NCBI RefSeq assembly: GCF_003633895.1 | Contig: NZ_RBID01000016.1 | Span: 124,001 to 188,000 of the forward strand | Length of the DNA stretch: 64,000 nt | From: Vogesella indigofera | Lineage (GTDB): Bacteria > Pseudomonadota > Gammaproteobacteria > Burkholderiales > Chromobacteriaceae | Reading direction: 5' to 3' | In this document: piece after piece, positions 1 through 7,244 of the stretch | How the letters are laid out: each line of letters opens with the position of its first letter | Position numbering within the stretch: position 1 is the stretch's first letter | Notes under the pieces: model-generated | What the model saw: the letters and a program-made list of their open reading frames with translations, nothing else | Database searches by the model: none | What the model was told of the DNA's origin: nothing | Translations under genes and position numbers: made by a program

Positions 1-878
1 TGGGTTTCATCGCCTTCTACGCCGTCGGTGCCTACACCTTCGCGCTGCTGGGCTCGCCGCACTTCGACATTCACCTGCCGTTCTACATCTCGATCCCGCT
101 GGGCGCCGGTCTGGCCGCGATGTTCGGCCTGCTGCTGGGTACTCCGGTACTGAAGCTGAAGGGCGACTATCTGGCGATCGTGACGCTGGGCTTCGGTGAA
201 ATCGTACGGATCTTCATGAACAACCTGAACGCCCCGGTGAACATCACCAACGGGCCGCAGGGTATCAACCTGATCGATCCGATCCAGATCGGCGGCGTGT
301 CGCTGGGCAAGGCCATCGAGGTATTCGGTTTCAGCCTGAACCCGGTGCACATGTACTACTACGTGTTCCTGTTCCTGACCGTGGTGGTGGTGATCATGGT
401 TTACCGCCTGCAGCACTCCCGTATCGGTCGTGCCTGGGTGGCGATGCGTGAAGACTCGATCGCCGCGGCGGCAATGGGTCTCAACATTCGCAACATCAAG
501 CTGCTGGCCTTTGCGCTGGGCGCGCTGTCCGGTGGTGTGGCCGGTGGCCTGTTCGCGACCTTCCAGGGCTTTATCTCGCCGGAATCGTTCGGCCTGCTGG
601 AATCGATCATGATCCTGGCAATGGTGGTACTGGGCGGTATGGGTCACATCCCTGGCGTGATCCTGGGTGCCGTGGTGCTGACCATTGCGCCGGAAGTCCT
701 GCGTGACGTGATCGGTCCGCTGCAGATGCATACCTTCGGCAAAATGATTGTCGACCCGGAAAACGCCCGTATGCTGCTGTTCGGTGCAGCGATGGTGATC
801 ATGATGCTGGTACGTCCTGAAGGTATGTGGCCGTCCAAGCGTCGTGCGGCCGAATTCAAAGATGCGAAGAAAGGTTAA
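1..878 (+). CDS. livM: Branched-chain amino acid ABC transporter permease LivM (5' end missing)
   Basis: Inner-membrane permease subunit of a Liv-type importer for leucine, isoleucine and valine. The reading frame is already open at base 3 and reads GFIAFYAVGAY, a typical LivM transmembrane stretch, so the start lies outside the window; 291 residues are visible. Several long hydrophobic segments follow. The sequence around MGLNIRNIKLLAFALGA matches the permease loop that contacts the ATPases (EAA-like region, family knowledge). It is followed after 3 bases by livG and then livF, giving the usual livHMGF order; livH is presumably upstream. The matching binding protein may be the lipoprotein encoded at 23.9 kb, which is an inference. 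Confidence 0.95.
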   Translation, partial: GFIAFYAVGAYTFALLGSPHFDIHLPFYISIPLGAGLAAMFGLLLGTPVLKLKGDYLAIVTLGFGEIVRIFMNNLNAPVNITNGPQGINLIDPIQIGGVSLGKAIEVFGFSLNPVHMYYYVFLFLTVVVVIMVYRLQHSRIGRAWVAMREDSIAAAAMGLNIRNIKLLAFALGALSGGVAGGLFATFQGFISPESFGLLESIMILAMVVLGGMGHIPGVILGAVVLTIAPEVLRDVIGPLQMHTFGKMIVDPENARMLLFGAAMVIMMLVRPEGMWPSKRRAAEFKDAKKG

Positions 879-881
879 GCC

Positions 882-1652
882 ATGTCTGAAGTTTTGCTGA
901 AAATCGAAGGCATCAACAAGCGTTTTGGCGGCCTTCACGCACTGAGTAATGTCAGCCTGCACATCAACAAGGGCGAGATTTACGGCCTGATCGGTCCTAA
1001 CGGCGCCGGCAAGACCACCATGTTCAACGTGCTGACCGGCCTGTACACCCCGGACGAAGGCTCCTTTACCTTTGACGGCAACGATCTGTTCCGTGCGCCA
1101 CCGCACGTGGTGGTGAATACCGGTATCGCCCGTACCTTCCAGAACATCCGTCTGTTCCACGAGATGACGGCGCTGGAAAACGTGATGGTTGGTCGCCACA
1201 TCCGCTCCAAGGCCAATGCGCTGGGTGCGGTGCTGCGCAACAAGGCCACCCGCGACGAGGAAGCCGAGATCGAGGCCAAGGCCTGGGAACTGCTGCGCTA
1301 TGTCGGCATCGAGGATGTCGCCTACGAGCGTGCCAAGAACCTGTCCTACGGTCACCAGCGTCGTCTGGAAATCGCCCGTGCGCTGGCCACCGAGCCGAAG
1401 CTGCTGGCGCTGGATGAACCGGCCGCCGGCATGAACCCGAGCGAGACCGAATCGCTGAAGGCGTTGATGGAAAAGATCCGCGACGGTGGTGTCACCGTGC
1501 TGCTGATCGAACACGACGTGAAGCTGATGATGGGCCTGTGCGATCGTATCGCCGTGCTCGACTATGGCAAGAAAATTGCGGAAGGTGTGCCCGAAGTGGT
1601 ACGTAAAGATCCGAAAGTGATCGAGGCTTATCTGGGAGTGGCACACGAATGA
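882..1652 (+). CDS. livG: Branched-chain amino acid ABC transporter ATP-binding protein LivG
   Basis: Cytoplasmic ATPase of the Liv importer, 256 residues. Walker A GPNGAGKT is at residues 38-45, the signature LSYGHQR at 154-160 and Walker B LLALDEP at 174-180. The phrase ARTFQNIRLF after Walker A is typical of LivG rather than LivF. The start ATG at 882 follows GAAAGG at a usable distance and lies 3 bases after the livM stop. The gene overlaps livF by 4 bases, which suggests translational coupling. A paralogue from another Liv system lies at 43.5-44.3 kb. Confidence 0.97.
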   Translation: MSEVLLKIEGINKRFGGLHALSNVSLHINKGEIYGLIGPNGAGKTTMFNVLTGLYTPDEGSFTFDGNDLFRAPPHVVVNTGIARTFQNIRLFHEMTALENVMVGRHIRSKANALGAVLRNKATRDEEAEIEAKAWELLRYVGIEDVAYERAKNLSYGHQRRLEIARALATEPKLLALDEPAAGMNPSETESLKALMEKIRDGGVTVLLIEHDVKLMMGLCDRIAVLDYGKKIAEGVPEVVRKDPKVIEAYLGVAHE

Positions 1653-2359
1653 GCATTCTAGACGTCAAGAACCTGCAGGTTTCCTACGGTGGCATTCAGG
1701 CCGTCAAGGGCATCGACTTCCACATCAACAAGGGCGAGCTGGTGACCCTGATCGGTGCCAACGGTGCCGGCAAGACCACCACGCTGAAAACCCTGGTCGG
1801 CATGGTCAAGATCGCCGGCGGCAGCATCAACTTTGATGGCAAGGACACCACCAGCATCGCCACCCACGATTTCGTGCGTAACGGTCTGGTGATGGTGCCG
1901 GAAGGTCGTGGCATCTTCGGCAAGCTGACGGTGGAAGAAAACCTGCAAATGGGTGGTTTCCATCGCAACGACAAGGATGGCATCCAGCGCGACATCGAGC
2001 GCGGCTACGAGCTGTTCCCACGCCTGAAGGAGCGGCAGAAGCAGCTGGCCGGTACCCTGTCCGGCGGTGAGCAGCAGATGGTGGCGATGGCGCGTGCGAT
2101 CATCTCGCAGCCGAAGCTGCTGCTGCTGGACGAACCGTCGATGGGTTTGGCACCGCTGATCGTGGAAAAGATCTTCGAGATCATCCAGATGGTGGCGGCA
2201 GAAGGCGTGACCATGTTGCTGGTGGAACAGAACGCCAAGCTGGCGCTGCAGGTATCGCAGCGCGGCTACGTGATGGAAAGCGGCAAGATCAGCATGAGCG
2301 GCCCAGCGAAGGAACTGCTGGACGACGAGCGCGTGCGTAACGCCTACCTCGGCGGTTAA
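1649..2359 (+). CDS. livF: Branched-chain amino acid ABC transporter ATP-binding protein LivF
   Basis: Second ATPase of the Liv importer, 236 residues. Walker A GANGAGKT is at 36-43, signature LSGGEQQ at 137-143 and Walker B LLLLDEP at 157-163; the phrases MVPEGRGIF and SMGLAP are LivF hallmarks. It starts inside the stop region of livG (ATGA overlap) and is the last gene of this liv operon. The next gene begins about 90 bp downstream. A GC-rich potential hairpin follows the stop, but I see no U-tract and do not call a terminator. Confidence 0.97.
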   Translation: MSILDVKNLQVSYGGIQAVKGIDFHINKGELVTLIGANGAGKTTTLKTLVGMVKIAGGSINFDGKDTTSIATHDFVRNGLVMVPEGRGIFGKLTVEENLQMGGFHRNDKDGIQRDIERGYELFPRLKERQKQLAGTLSGGEQQMVAMARAIISQPKLLLLDEPSMGLAPLIVEKIFEIIQMVAAEGVTMLLVEQNAKLALQVSQRGYVMESGKISMSGPAKELLDDERVRNAYLGG

Positions 2360-2448
2360 TCCCGTCCGGTCACGGGTGCGGCCTGCCGGCCGCCCCGTGT
2401 GTGCTTGCCCGAGGCGGATATTGCCGCCGTGTCGCGAGAACAATCACC

Positions 2449-3231
2449 ATGCTTGACACCCTCAGCCCCGATGTCCTGCTCCGTCAGGCACTCGGGGCTT
2501 TGTTTTTTCCGCCGCTGAACGGGCTGTTGTTGCTGCTGGCCGGCGGCTACTGGCAGCGGCGGGCACCGGCGGCCGGCCGCTTGCTGTTGCTGCTGGCGCT
2601 GCTGTTGAGCTATCTGCAGGCGACGCCATGGCTGGCGATGCGGCTTAACGGCGCGCTGGAAACGTTTGCGCCGGCCACGCTGGCGCAGGTACGCACGACC
2701 GGCGCCATCGTGGTGCTCGGCGGCGGCCAGCGGCCGGCGCCGGAGTATGCGGCCAACGTGCCGTCCGGCGACAGCCTGGCGCGGCTGCGCTATGGCGCCT
2801 ATCTGGCGCGGGCCAGTGGCCTGCCATTGCTGCTGACCGGCGGTGCCCCCAACGGTGGCGAGGCCGAGGCGGTGGTGATGGCGCGCGTGCTGCAGCAGGA
2901 TTACGGCATCACCCCGCGCTGGGTGGAAGCCGCCGCGGAAACCACCGCCGACAATGCCCGCCTGTCTGCCGCGCTGCTGCGCGAGGCCAAGGTTGGCCGC
3001 ATCACGCTGGTGACGCAGGCGTGGCACATGCCGCGCGCGCTGCCGTCGTTCCGTGCCGCCGGCCTGCAGGTGCTGGCGGCGCCGACCGGCTATAGTCGTT
3101 ATGACGGCATCTGGCTGCAGCACTGGCTGCCGAGCGGGCGTGCGATGCAGGAGGTGTATCAGGCGGAGCGCGAATGGCTGGGGCTGCTGTATTATCGCTT
3201 GCGTTCCCTCATCACAGGATTAAGCACATGA
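2449..3231 (+). CDS. DUF218 (YdcF/ElyC-type) membrane-anchored protein
   Basis: A 260-residue protein of the DUF218 family, which in E. coli includes SanA, YdcF and ElyC and is linked to envelope integrity. Two hydrophobic N-terminal segments (roughly residues 18-35 and 43-62) are followed by a DUF218 domain: AIVVLGGG near residue 85, LLTGGAPNGGEAEA, then ETTADNA and the QAWHMPRA motif near the end. I chose the ATG at 2449 because the upstream in-frame codons do not look like this family; the ribosome site is weak. The stop overlaps the next start (ATGA). An exact copy of the 13-bp dispersed repeat at 2989-3001 is read as KVGR. No substrate is known for this subfamily. Confidence 0.85.
   Translation: MLDTLSPDVLLRQALGALFFPPLNGLLLLLAGGYWQRRAPAAGRLLLLLALLLSYLQATPWLAMRLNGALETFAPATLAQVRTTGAIVVLGGGQRPAPEYAANVPSGDSLARLRYGAYLARASGLPLLLTGGAPNGGEAEAVVMARVLQQDYGITPRWVEAAAETTADNARLSAALLREAKVGRITLVTQAWHMPRALPSFRAAGLQVLAAPTGYSRYDGIWLQHWLPSGRAMQEVYQAEREWLGLLYYRLRSLITGLST
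2989..3001 (+). repeat. Dispersed 13-bp repeat, exact copy inside the DUF218 gene
   Basis: AAGGTTGGCCGCA in the sense direction of the gene, read in the phase K-V-G-R. This is the only exact genic copy in the window using this phase. Confidence 0.85.
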
Positions 3232-3986
3232 ACATCGGCGCGCTGATCATCGGAGACGAACTGTTGTCCGGCAAACGCCAGGACAAGCACATGCCGGTGC
3301 TGATCCGCCTGCTGGCGGAACGCGGCATGAAACTGGCCTGGGTCGAGTACCTCGGTGACGATCCGGCGCGCATCGAGGTGGCGCTGCGTCGCGCTTTCGC
3401 CAGCGGCGACCTGGTGTTCAGCTTCGGCGGCATCGGCGCGACGCCGGACGACTACACCCGCGCCTGTGCTGCCCAGGCGCTGGACGAGGCGCTGGAGATC
3501 CACCCCGAGGCGAAGCAGCTGATCGAAGGCCGCTTTGGTGCCGACGCCTATCCGCACCGCATCAATATGGGCCGGCTGCCGGCCAGCGCGCGGCTGATCC
3601 CCAATCCGGTCAACCAGATGCCGGGCTTTTCCTGCCGCGATGTGCACTTCGTGCCCGGCTTTCCCAATATGGCGTGGCCGATGGTGGCGTGGGTGCTGGA
3701 CACGCAGTACCGGGCGCTGTTTTCCGAGCACCCGGACGTGGAGCAGGGCTGCATCGCCATCGAGGCGCGTGAGGGCGACCTGATCACGCTGATGCAGGAA
3801 TTCGTGGCGCGCTATCCGGCGCTGCGTTTCTCCAGCCTGCCCAATTTCGGCACCGACGCCATTCCGCAGATGCACATCGAATTCGGCTTCAGTGGCCAGC
3901 CGGCGCTGGTGGCGATGGCACTGGACGAGTGGCGCAAGGCGCTGCTGGCCAAGGGTTACGAGGTGCGCGACAAGCCGGCGAGCTAG
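3228..3986 (+). CDS. CinA-type competence/damage-inducible protein, molybdopterin-binding (MoCF) domain only
   Basis: A 252-residue protein with the MoCF/CinA N-terminal fold: IGDELLSGKRQD at the start and the nucleotide-loop motif GGIGATPDDYT at residues 67-77. Full-length CinA proteins carry a second nicotinamide-nucleotide amidase domain; that domain is absent here, as is common for the shorter paralogue in betaproteobacteria. A role in competence is therefore only suggested by name. The start ATG at 3228 follows AGGA and overlaps the previous stop (ATGA). The gene ends about 75 bp before a perfect 21-bp hairpin built from two copies of the dispersed repeat. Confidence 0.88.
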   Translation: MNIGALIIGDELLSGKRQDKHMPVLIRLLAERGMKLAWVEYLGDDPARIEVALRRAFASGDLVFSFGGIGATPDDYTRACAAQALDEALEIHPEAKQLIEGRFGADAYPHRINMGRLPASARLIPNPVNQMPGFSCRDVHFVPGFPNMAWPMVAWVLDTQYRALFSEHPDVEQGCIAIEAREGDLITLMQEFVARYPALRFSSLPNFGTDAIPQMHIEFGFSGQPALVAMALDEWRKALLAKGYEVRDKPAS

Positions 3987-4061
3987 CTGCTGCGGTGCTG
4001 GCCGGCTAACGGCCGATGCGGATAACGCGGGGCGGCGCCACTGACCCGTGCGCCGCGACAA

Positions 4062-4109
4062 GACAAAAGGTTGGCCGCAAGCGGTGATGCTTGCGGCCAA
4101 CCTTTTGTC
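4062..4109. terminator. Perfect 21-bp hairpin made of two opposed 13-bp repeats
   Basis: Stem arms 4062-4082 and 4089-4109 pair perfectly around a 6-base loop; each arm contains an exact 13-bp repeat (4067-4079 and 4092-4104). It lies between convergent genes (CinA-like and nadC). The outer AAAA/TTTT pairs give a short U-run in both directions, so it probably acts as a bidirectional terminator. Confidence 0.8.
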
Positions 4110-4143
4110 GTTGTGGCGTAGGGCGCCGGCAGGCGCCGGTAGC

Positions 4144-4983
4144 TTAGTTGACGAAGCGCATCGAGAAGTCGATGGCGCGCACGTCCTTGGTCAGCTTGCC
4201 GATGGAAATGCGGTCGACGCCGGTGTCGGCGATGGCGCGCACGCTGTCCAGATCGACACCGCCGGAGGCTTCCAGCTGCGCACGGCCGGCATTGCGGCGT
4301 ACCGCCTCGCGCATCTCGTCCAGCGACATGTTGTCGAGCAGGATCAGCGGGCAGGTCGCGGCCAGCGCCTCGTCCAGCTCGGCCAGGTTTTCCACTTCCA
4401 CCTGCAGCGTCACATGCGGCGGGGCGATGGCGCGCGCGGCTTTGAGCGCCGCGGTGATGCTGCCGTTGGCGATGATGTGGTTTTCCTTGATCAGGATGCC
4501 GTCGTAGAGGCCGACGCGCTGGTTGGCGCCACCGCCGACGGTGACGGCGTACTTCTGCGCCAGGCGCAGGCCGGGCACCGTCTTGCGGGTGTCGTGGATC
4601 ACGGCGCGGCTACCGGCGACGGCATCGACGTAGCGGCGCGTTTCGGTGGCCACACCGGACAGCGTCTGCAGGAAGTTCAGGCCGCTGCGTTCGGCGGTGA
4701 GCAGCGCTTGCGCCGGGCCGTTGATGGTGCACACCACGTCACCGTTGTCGATGCGGGCGCCTTCGGCGACGTGCCACTGCACCCGGCAGCGCGCGTCGAT
4801 CTGGCGATAGCACTCTTCCAGCCACGCCTGGCCGCACAGCACCGCCGCTTCGCGCGCCACGATGCGCGCTTCACCCGGCTGGTTCGGGCACAGGGCGGCA
4901 GTCCAGTCCTTGTCGCCGATGTCTTCGGCAAGGGCAAGGCTGACGGAGTGGGCGATCAGGTGCTGGGCGGGCAAGGTCGGCAT
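4144..4983 (-). CDS. nadC: Nicotinate-nucleotide pyrophosphorylase (carboxylating), quinolinate phosphoribosyltransferase
   Basis: Converts quinolinate and PRPP to nicotinate mononucleotide in de novo NAD synthesis; cytosolic. Of 279 residues, family motifs are ERSGLNFLQ from residue 98, DTRKTVPGLR at 131-140 and KENHI at 166-170, with ISIGKLTKD near the C-terminus. A longer frame starting from a TTG at 5004 exists, but the ATG at 4983 gives a normal length and N-terminus. It is divergent from the CbiM-like gene. nadE, which finishes the pathway, lies at 15.4 kb but not in the same operon. Confidence 0.95.
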   Translation of the reverse strand: MPTLPAQHLIAHSVSLALAEDIGDKDWTAALCPNQPGEARIVAREAAVLCGQAWLEECYRQIDARCRVQWHVAEGARIDNGDVVCTINGPAQALLTAERSGLNFLQTLSGVATETRRYVDAVAGSRAVIHDTRKTVPGLRLAQKYAVTVGGGANQRVGLYDGILIKENHIIANGSITAALKAARAIAPPHVTLQVEVENLAELDEALAATCPLILLDNMSLDEMREAVRRNAGRAQLEASGGVDLDSVRAIADTGVDRISIGKLTKDVRAIDFSMRFVN

Positions 4984-5050
4984 GATGGTCTGGGTCCGGG
5001 GCAAAGAGCGCGATTTTACCCCGCTTTGGCGTGGCGGTGGGGGGCTCTGC

Positions 5051-5056
5051 TATGAT
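5051..5056 (+). promoter_or_regulatory. Possible -10 box for the CbiM-like gene
   Basis: TATGAT lies 30 bases before the start of the gene at 5086 in the nadC divergent region. The matching -35 is poor (TTTGGC with an overlong spacer), so this is a tentative promoter. Confidence 0.35.
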
Positions 5057-5085
5057 GAGGGTCTGTCGCCCGTCCCGATCCGTCG

Positions 5086-5745
5086 ATGAATTTTCCCGAT
5101 ACGCTGTTTTCTCCGCCACTGCTGTGGGCTGCCACCGGCCTGATGTTGCTGCTGCTGTCACTGGCGGCGTGGCGCGTGCCGTGGCGCACACTGCCATCCG
5201 GCGCGGTCAGTGCCTGGGCGGCGGCCTGTGTGTTGCTGGCCGCGATGTGGCTGGTCAAGGCAGGCTTGCAGCCGGGGCTGTCATTTCACCTGCTGGGGGC
5301 GGCGATCTTCACCCTGCTGATGGGGCCGGCGCTGGCGCTGCTGGCACTGGCGCTGGTGCTGCTGTTGCAGGTGGCGGCAGGGCAGCTGGGCTGGCTGGCG
5401 CTGGGGCTGAATTTCTGCGTCACGCTGTTGCCGGCTGTGGCAGTGACCGCGCTGGCCCTGCGTCTGGCGCAGCGCTATCTGCCGGCACACCTGTTCGTCT
5501 ATGTCTTCGTCAACGCCTTTCTCGCCGGCGGCCTGAGCCTGATAGTCGCCGCCGCCAGCGGCATGGCGCTGCTGTGGCTGCAGGGCGTATACGACTGGCC
5601 CTACCTGCTGGATAACGCGCTGCCGTTCTATTTCTTGCTGTCGTGGTCGGAGGCGTTCACCAGTGGGCTGGTGCTGTCGATCATGGTGGTGTACCGGCCG
5701 CAGTGGGTGCGCAGTTTTGATGACGCGCGCTATCTGGTGCGCTGA
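5086..5745 (+). CDS. CbiM-like energy-coupling permease family membrane protein (orphan)
   Basis: A 219-residue, almost wholly hydrophobic protein with about six transmembrane segments. The segment GLSFHLLGAAIFTLLMGP followed by a conserved asparagine region (LNFCVTLLPA) is characteristic of CbiM/S-component-like permeases that import cobalt or nickel together with ECF ATPases. No ATPase (CbiO), CbiQ or CbiN gene is near, and I see no cobalamin or nickel regulatory element upstream. It may work with distant partners or belong to the stand-alone branch found in proteobacteria. The ATG at 5086 has only a weak ribosome site. Confidence 0.75.
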   Translation: MNFPDTLFSPPLLWAATGLMLLLLSLAAWRVPWRTLPSGAVSAWAAACVLLAAMWLVKAGLQPGLSFHLLGAAIFTLLMGPALALLALALVLLLQVAAGQLGWLALGLNFCVTLLPAVAVTALALRLAQRYLPAHLFVYVFVNAFLAGGLSLIVAAASGMALLWLQGVYDWPYLLDNALPFYFLLSWSEAFTSGLVLSIMVVYRPQWVRSFDDARYLVR

Positions 5746-5761
5746 CTGAAAGGGGAGTGTG

Positions 5762-6142
5762 ATGCAGTTTGCGTTCTGGGCAATCCTGCTGGCCGCGGCG
5801 ATGCCGCTACTGTGGGCGGTGCTGGCCAAAAGCGGGCCGGGTTTCGACAATCATCAGCCGCGGCGCTATCTCGCCGGGCTGCAAGGCTGGCGCCAGCGTG
5901 CACAGTGGGCGCAGCAGAATTCCTGGGAGGCGTTCGCGCCGTTTGCCGCCGCCGTCATCGTCGCCTACCTGATGATGGTGACCCCGCAGCAGCTGGATGC
6001 AGCGGCCGCCGTCTTCATCGTGGCGCGGCTCGGCTACGGCGTGTGCTATGTCGCCGACTGGGCCACGTTGCGCTCGCTGTGCTGGACGGTGGGCTTTGGC
6101 GTGGTGGTGTACCTGTTCCTGGCGGCAGCGCATTTGCTGTGA
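5762..6142 (+). CDS. MAPEG family membrane protein
   Basis: A 126-residue membrane protein of the MAPEG superfamily (membrane-associated proteins in eicosanoid and glutathione metabolism), with four hydrophobic helices. The family pattern is visible as RAQWAQQNSWEAFAPFAAAV in the middle and an arginine/tyrosine-rich helix (ARLGYGVCYVADW) in the second half. Bacterial members are mostly uncharacterised; a glutathione-dependent activity is possible but not shown. The ATG at 5762 follows AGGGGAG by 4-5 bases and was preferred over the adjacent GTG at 5759. It converges on murB across a repeat-built hairpin. Confidence 0.85.
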   Translation: MQFAFWAILLAAAMPLLWAVLAKSGPGFDNHQPRRYLAGLQGWRQRAQWAQQNSWEAFAPFAAAVIVAYLMMVTPQQLDAAAAVFIVARLGYGVCYVADWATLRSLCWTVGFGVVVYLFLAAAHLL

Positions 6143-6155
6143 TGCCGGTGAGTGG

Positions 6156-6199
6156 AAAGCAATGCGGCCAACCTTGTCCAAGGTTGGCCGCATTGCTTT
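6156..6199. terminator. Perfect 20-bp hairpin made of two opposed 13-bp repeats
   Basis: Arms 6156-6175 and 6180-6199 pair perfectly around a 4-base loop (GTCC). Each arm holds an exact 13-bp repeat (6163-6175 and 6180-6192), with loop and repeats oriented opposite to the hairpin at 4.06-4.11 kb. It separates the convergent MAPEG gene and murB, and AAA/TTT ends favour termination in both directions. Confidence 0.8.
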
Positions 6200-6217
6200 G
6201 GCGATGGCTTGTTGCAG

Positions 6218-7234
6218 TTACGGCATGATCGGTTCGGCTTCCAGCGCCACGCCGTAGCGGGCCAGCACCGTGGCCTGTACCTTGGCCGCCAGCGCGGCGA
6301 TTTGCCGGCCGCTGGCCTGGCCGTAGTTGACCAGTACCAGCGCCTGTTTGGCGTGCACGCCGGCGTCGCCGTCGCGGTAGCCCTTCAGTCCGGCCTGGTC
6401 GATCAACCAGCCGGCCGCCAGCTTCACCTTGCCTTCGCCGGCCGGATAGTGCGGCAGCGCCGGGAAGCGCGCCAAGAGCGCGGCGGCCTGCTCGTTGTCG
6501 ACGATCGGATTCTTGAAGAAGCTGCCGGCATTGCCCAGCTGCGCCGGATCCGGCAGCTTGCTCTGGCGGATGGCGATCACCGCGCAGCTGACCTCCTGTG
6601 CAGTCGGCGTGCCGCTGATGCCCATCGCCTGCAGTTGCTGCGCGATGTCGCCATAGCCAGTCTTGCTGTGAGCGTGGCGCGACAGGCGAAAGCGCACCGC
6701 GGTCACCAGATAGCGGCCGGCGTGCTGCTTGAACACGCTGTCGCGGTAGGCAAAGTGGCAGTCGGCATTGGCCAGCGTCACCGCCGCGCCGCCGTGCTGC
6801 AGGTCGGCACACACCACTTCCGTGATGCAGTCCTTCACCTCCACGCCGTAGGCGCCGATGTTCTGGATCGGGCTGGCGCCGACGGTGCCGGGGATCAGGC
6901 TGAGGTTTTCCAGTCCGCACCAGCCCTGCTGCAGGGTGTGGCAGACGAAGTCGTGCCAGTTTTCGCCGGCGGCGGCCTCGATGACCACGCTGTCGCCGTC
7001 GTCGGCCAGCAGGTGGATGCCCTTGAGCAGGATGCGTACCACGGTGCCGGGGTAGTCGTCGCGCAGCAGCAGGTTGCTGCCGCCGCCCAACCACAGCACC
7101 GGTCCGTCCAGCTCGGTCAGCAGGGCCGGCAGCTGGCTCAGTTGCTGCAGCTCGGTGTAGCGGCGTGCACTGGCGGCAATGCCGAAGGTGTTGAACGGTT
7201 GCAGCGAAACGTGTTGCTGGAAGGTGATGGTCAC
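6218..7234 (-). CDS. murB: UDP-N-acetylenolpyruvoylglucosamine reductase
   Basis: Reduces the enolpyruvyl group of UDP-GlcNAc-enolpyruvate to give UDP-MurNAc, an early cytosolic step of peptidoglycan synthesis; FAD enzyme using NADPH. Of 338 residues, the FAD loop GGGSN is at 50-54, the YR pair at 163-164, the motif GNAGSFFKNP with its catalytic serine at 234-243, and a glutamate near the C-terminus. The length fits type I (E. coli-like) MurB. The start is a GTG at 7234 with GAGG upstream. It follows the MATE gene by 10 bp on the same strand, so the two are likely co-transcribed. Confidence 0.95.
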   Translation of the reverse strand: MTITFQQHVSLQPFNTFGIAASARRYTELQQLSQLPALLTELDGPVLWLGGGSNLLLRDDYPGTVVRILLKGIHLLADDGDSVVIEAAAGENWHDFVCHTLQQGWCGLENLSLIPGTVGASPIQNIGAYGVEVKDCITEVVCADLQHGGAAVTLANADCHFAYRDSVFKQHAGRYLVTAVRFRLSRHAHSKTGYGDIAQQLQAMGISGTPTAQEVSCAVIAIRQSKLPDPAQLGNAGSFFKNPIVDNEQAAALLARFPALPHYPAGEGKVKLAAGWLIDQAGLKGYRDGDAGVHAKQALVLVNYGQASGRQIAALAAKVQATVLARYGVALEAEPIMP

Positions 7235-7244
7235 GAAGCGGGCC

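Noticed and set aside
2360-2448. GC-rich hairpin after the first livF as a terminator
   Set aside because: No U-tract follows, and the 90-bp gap may simply hold a weak promoter for the next gene.
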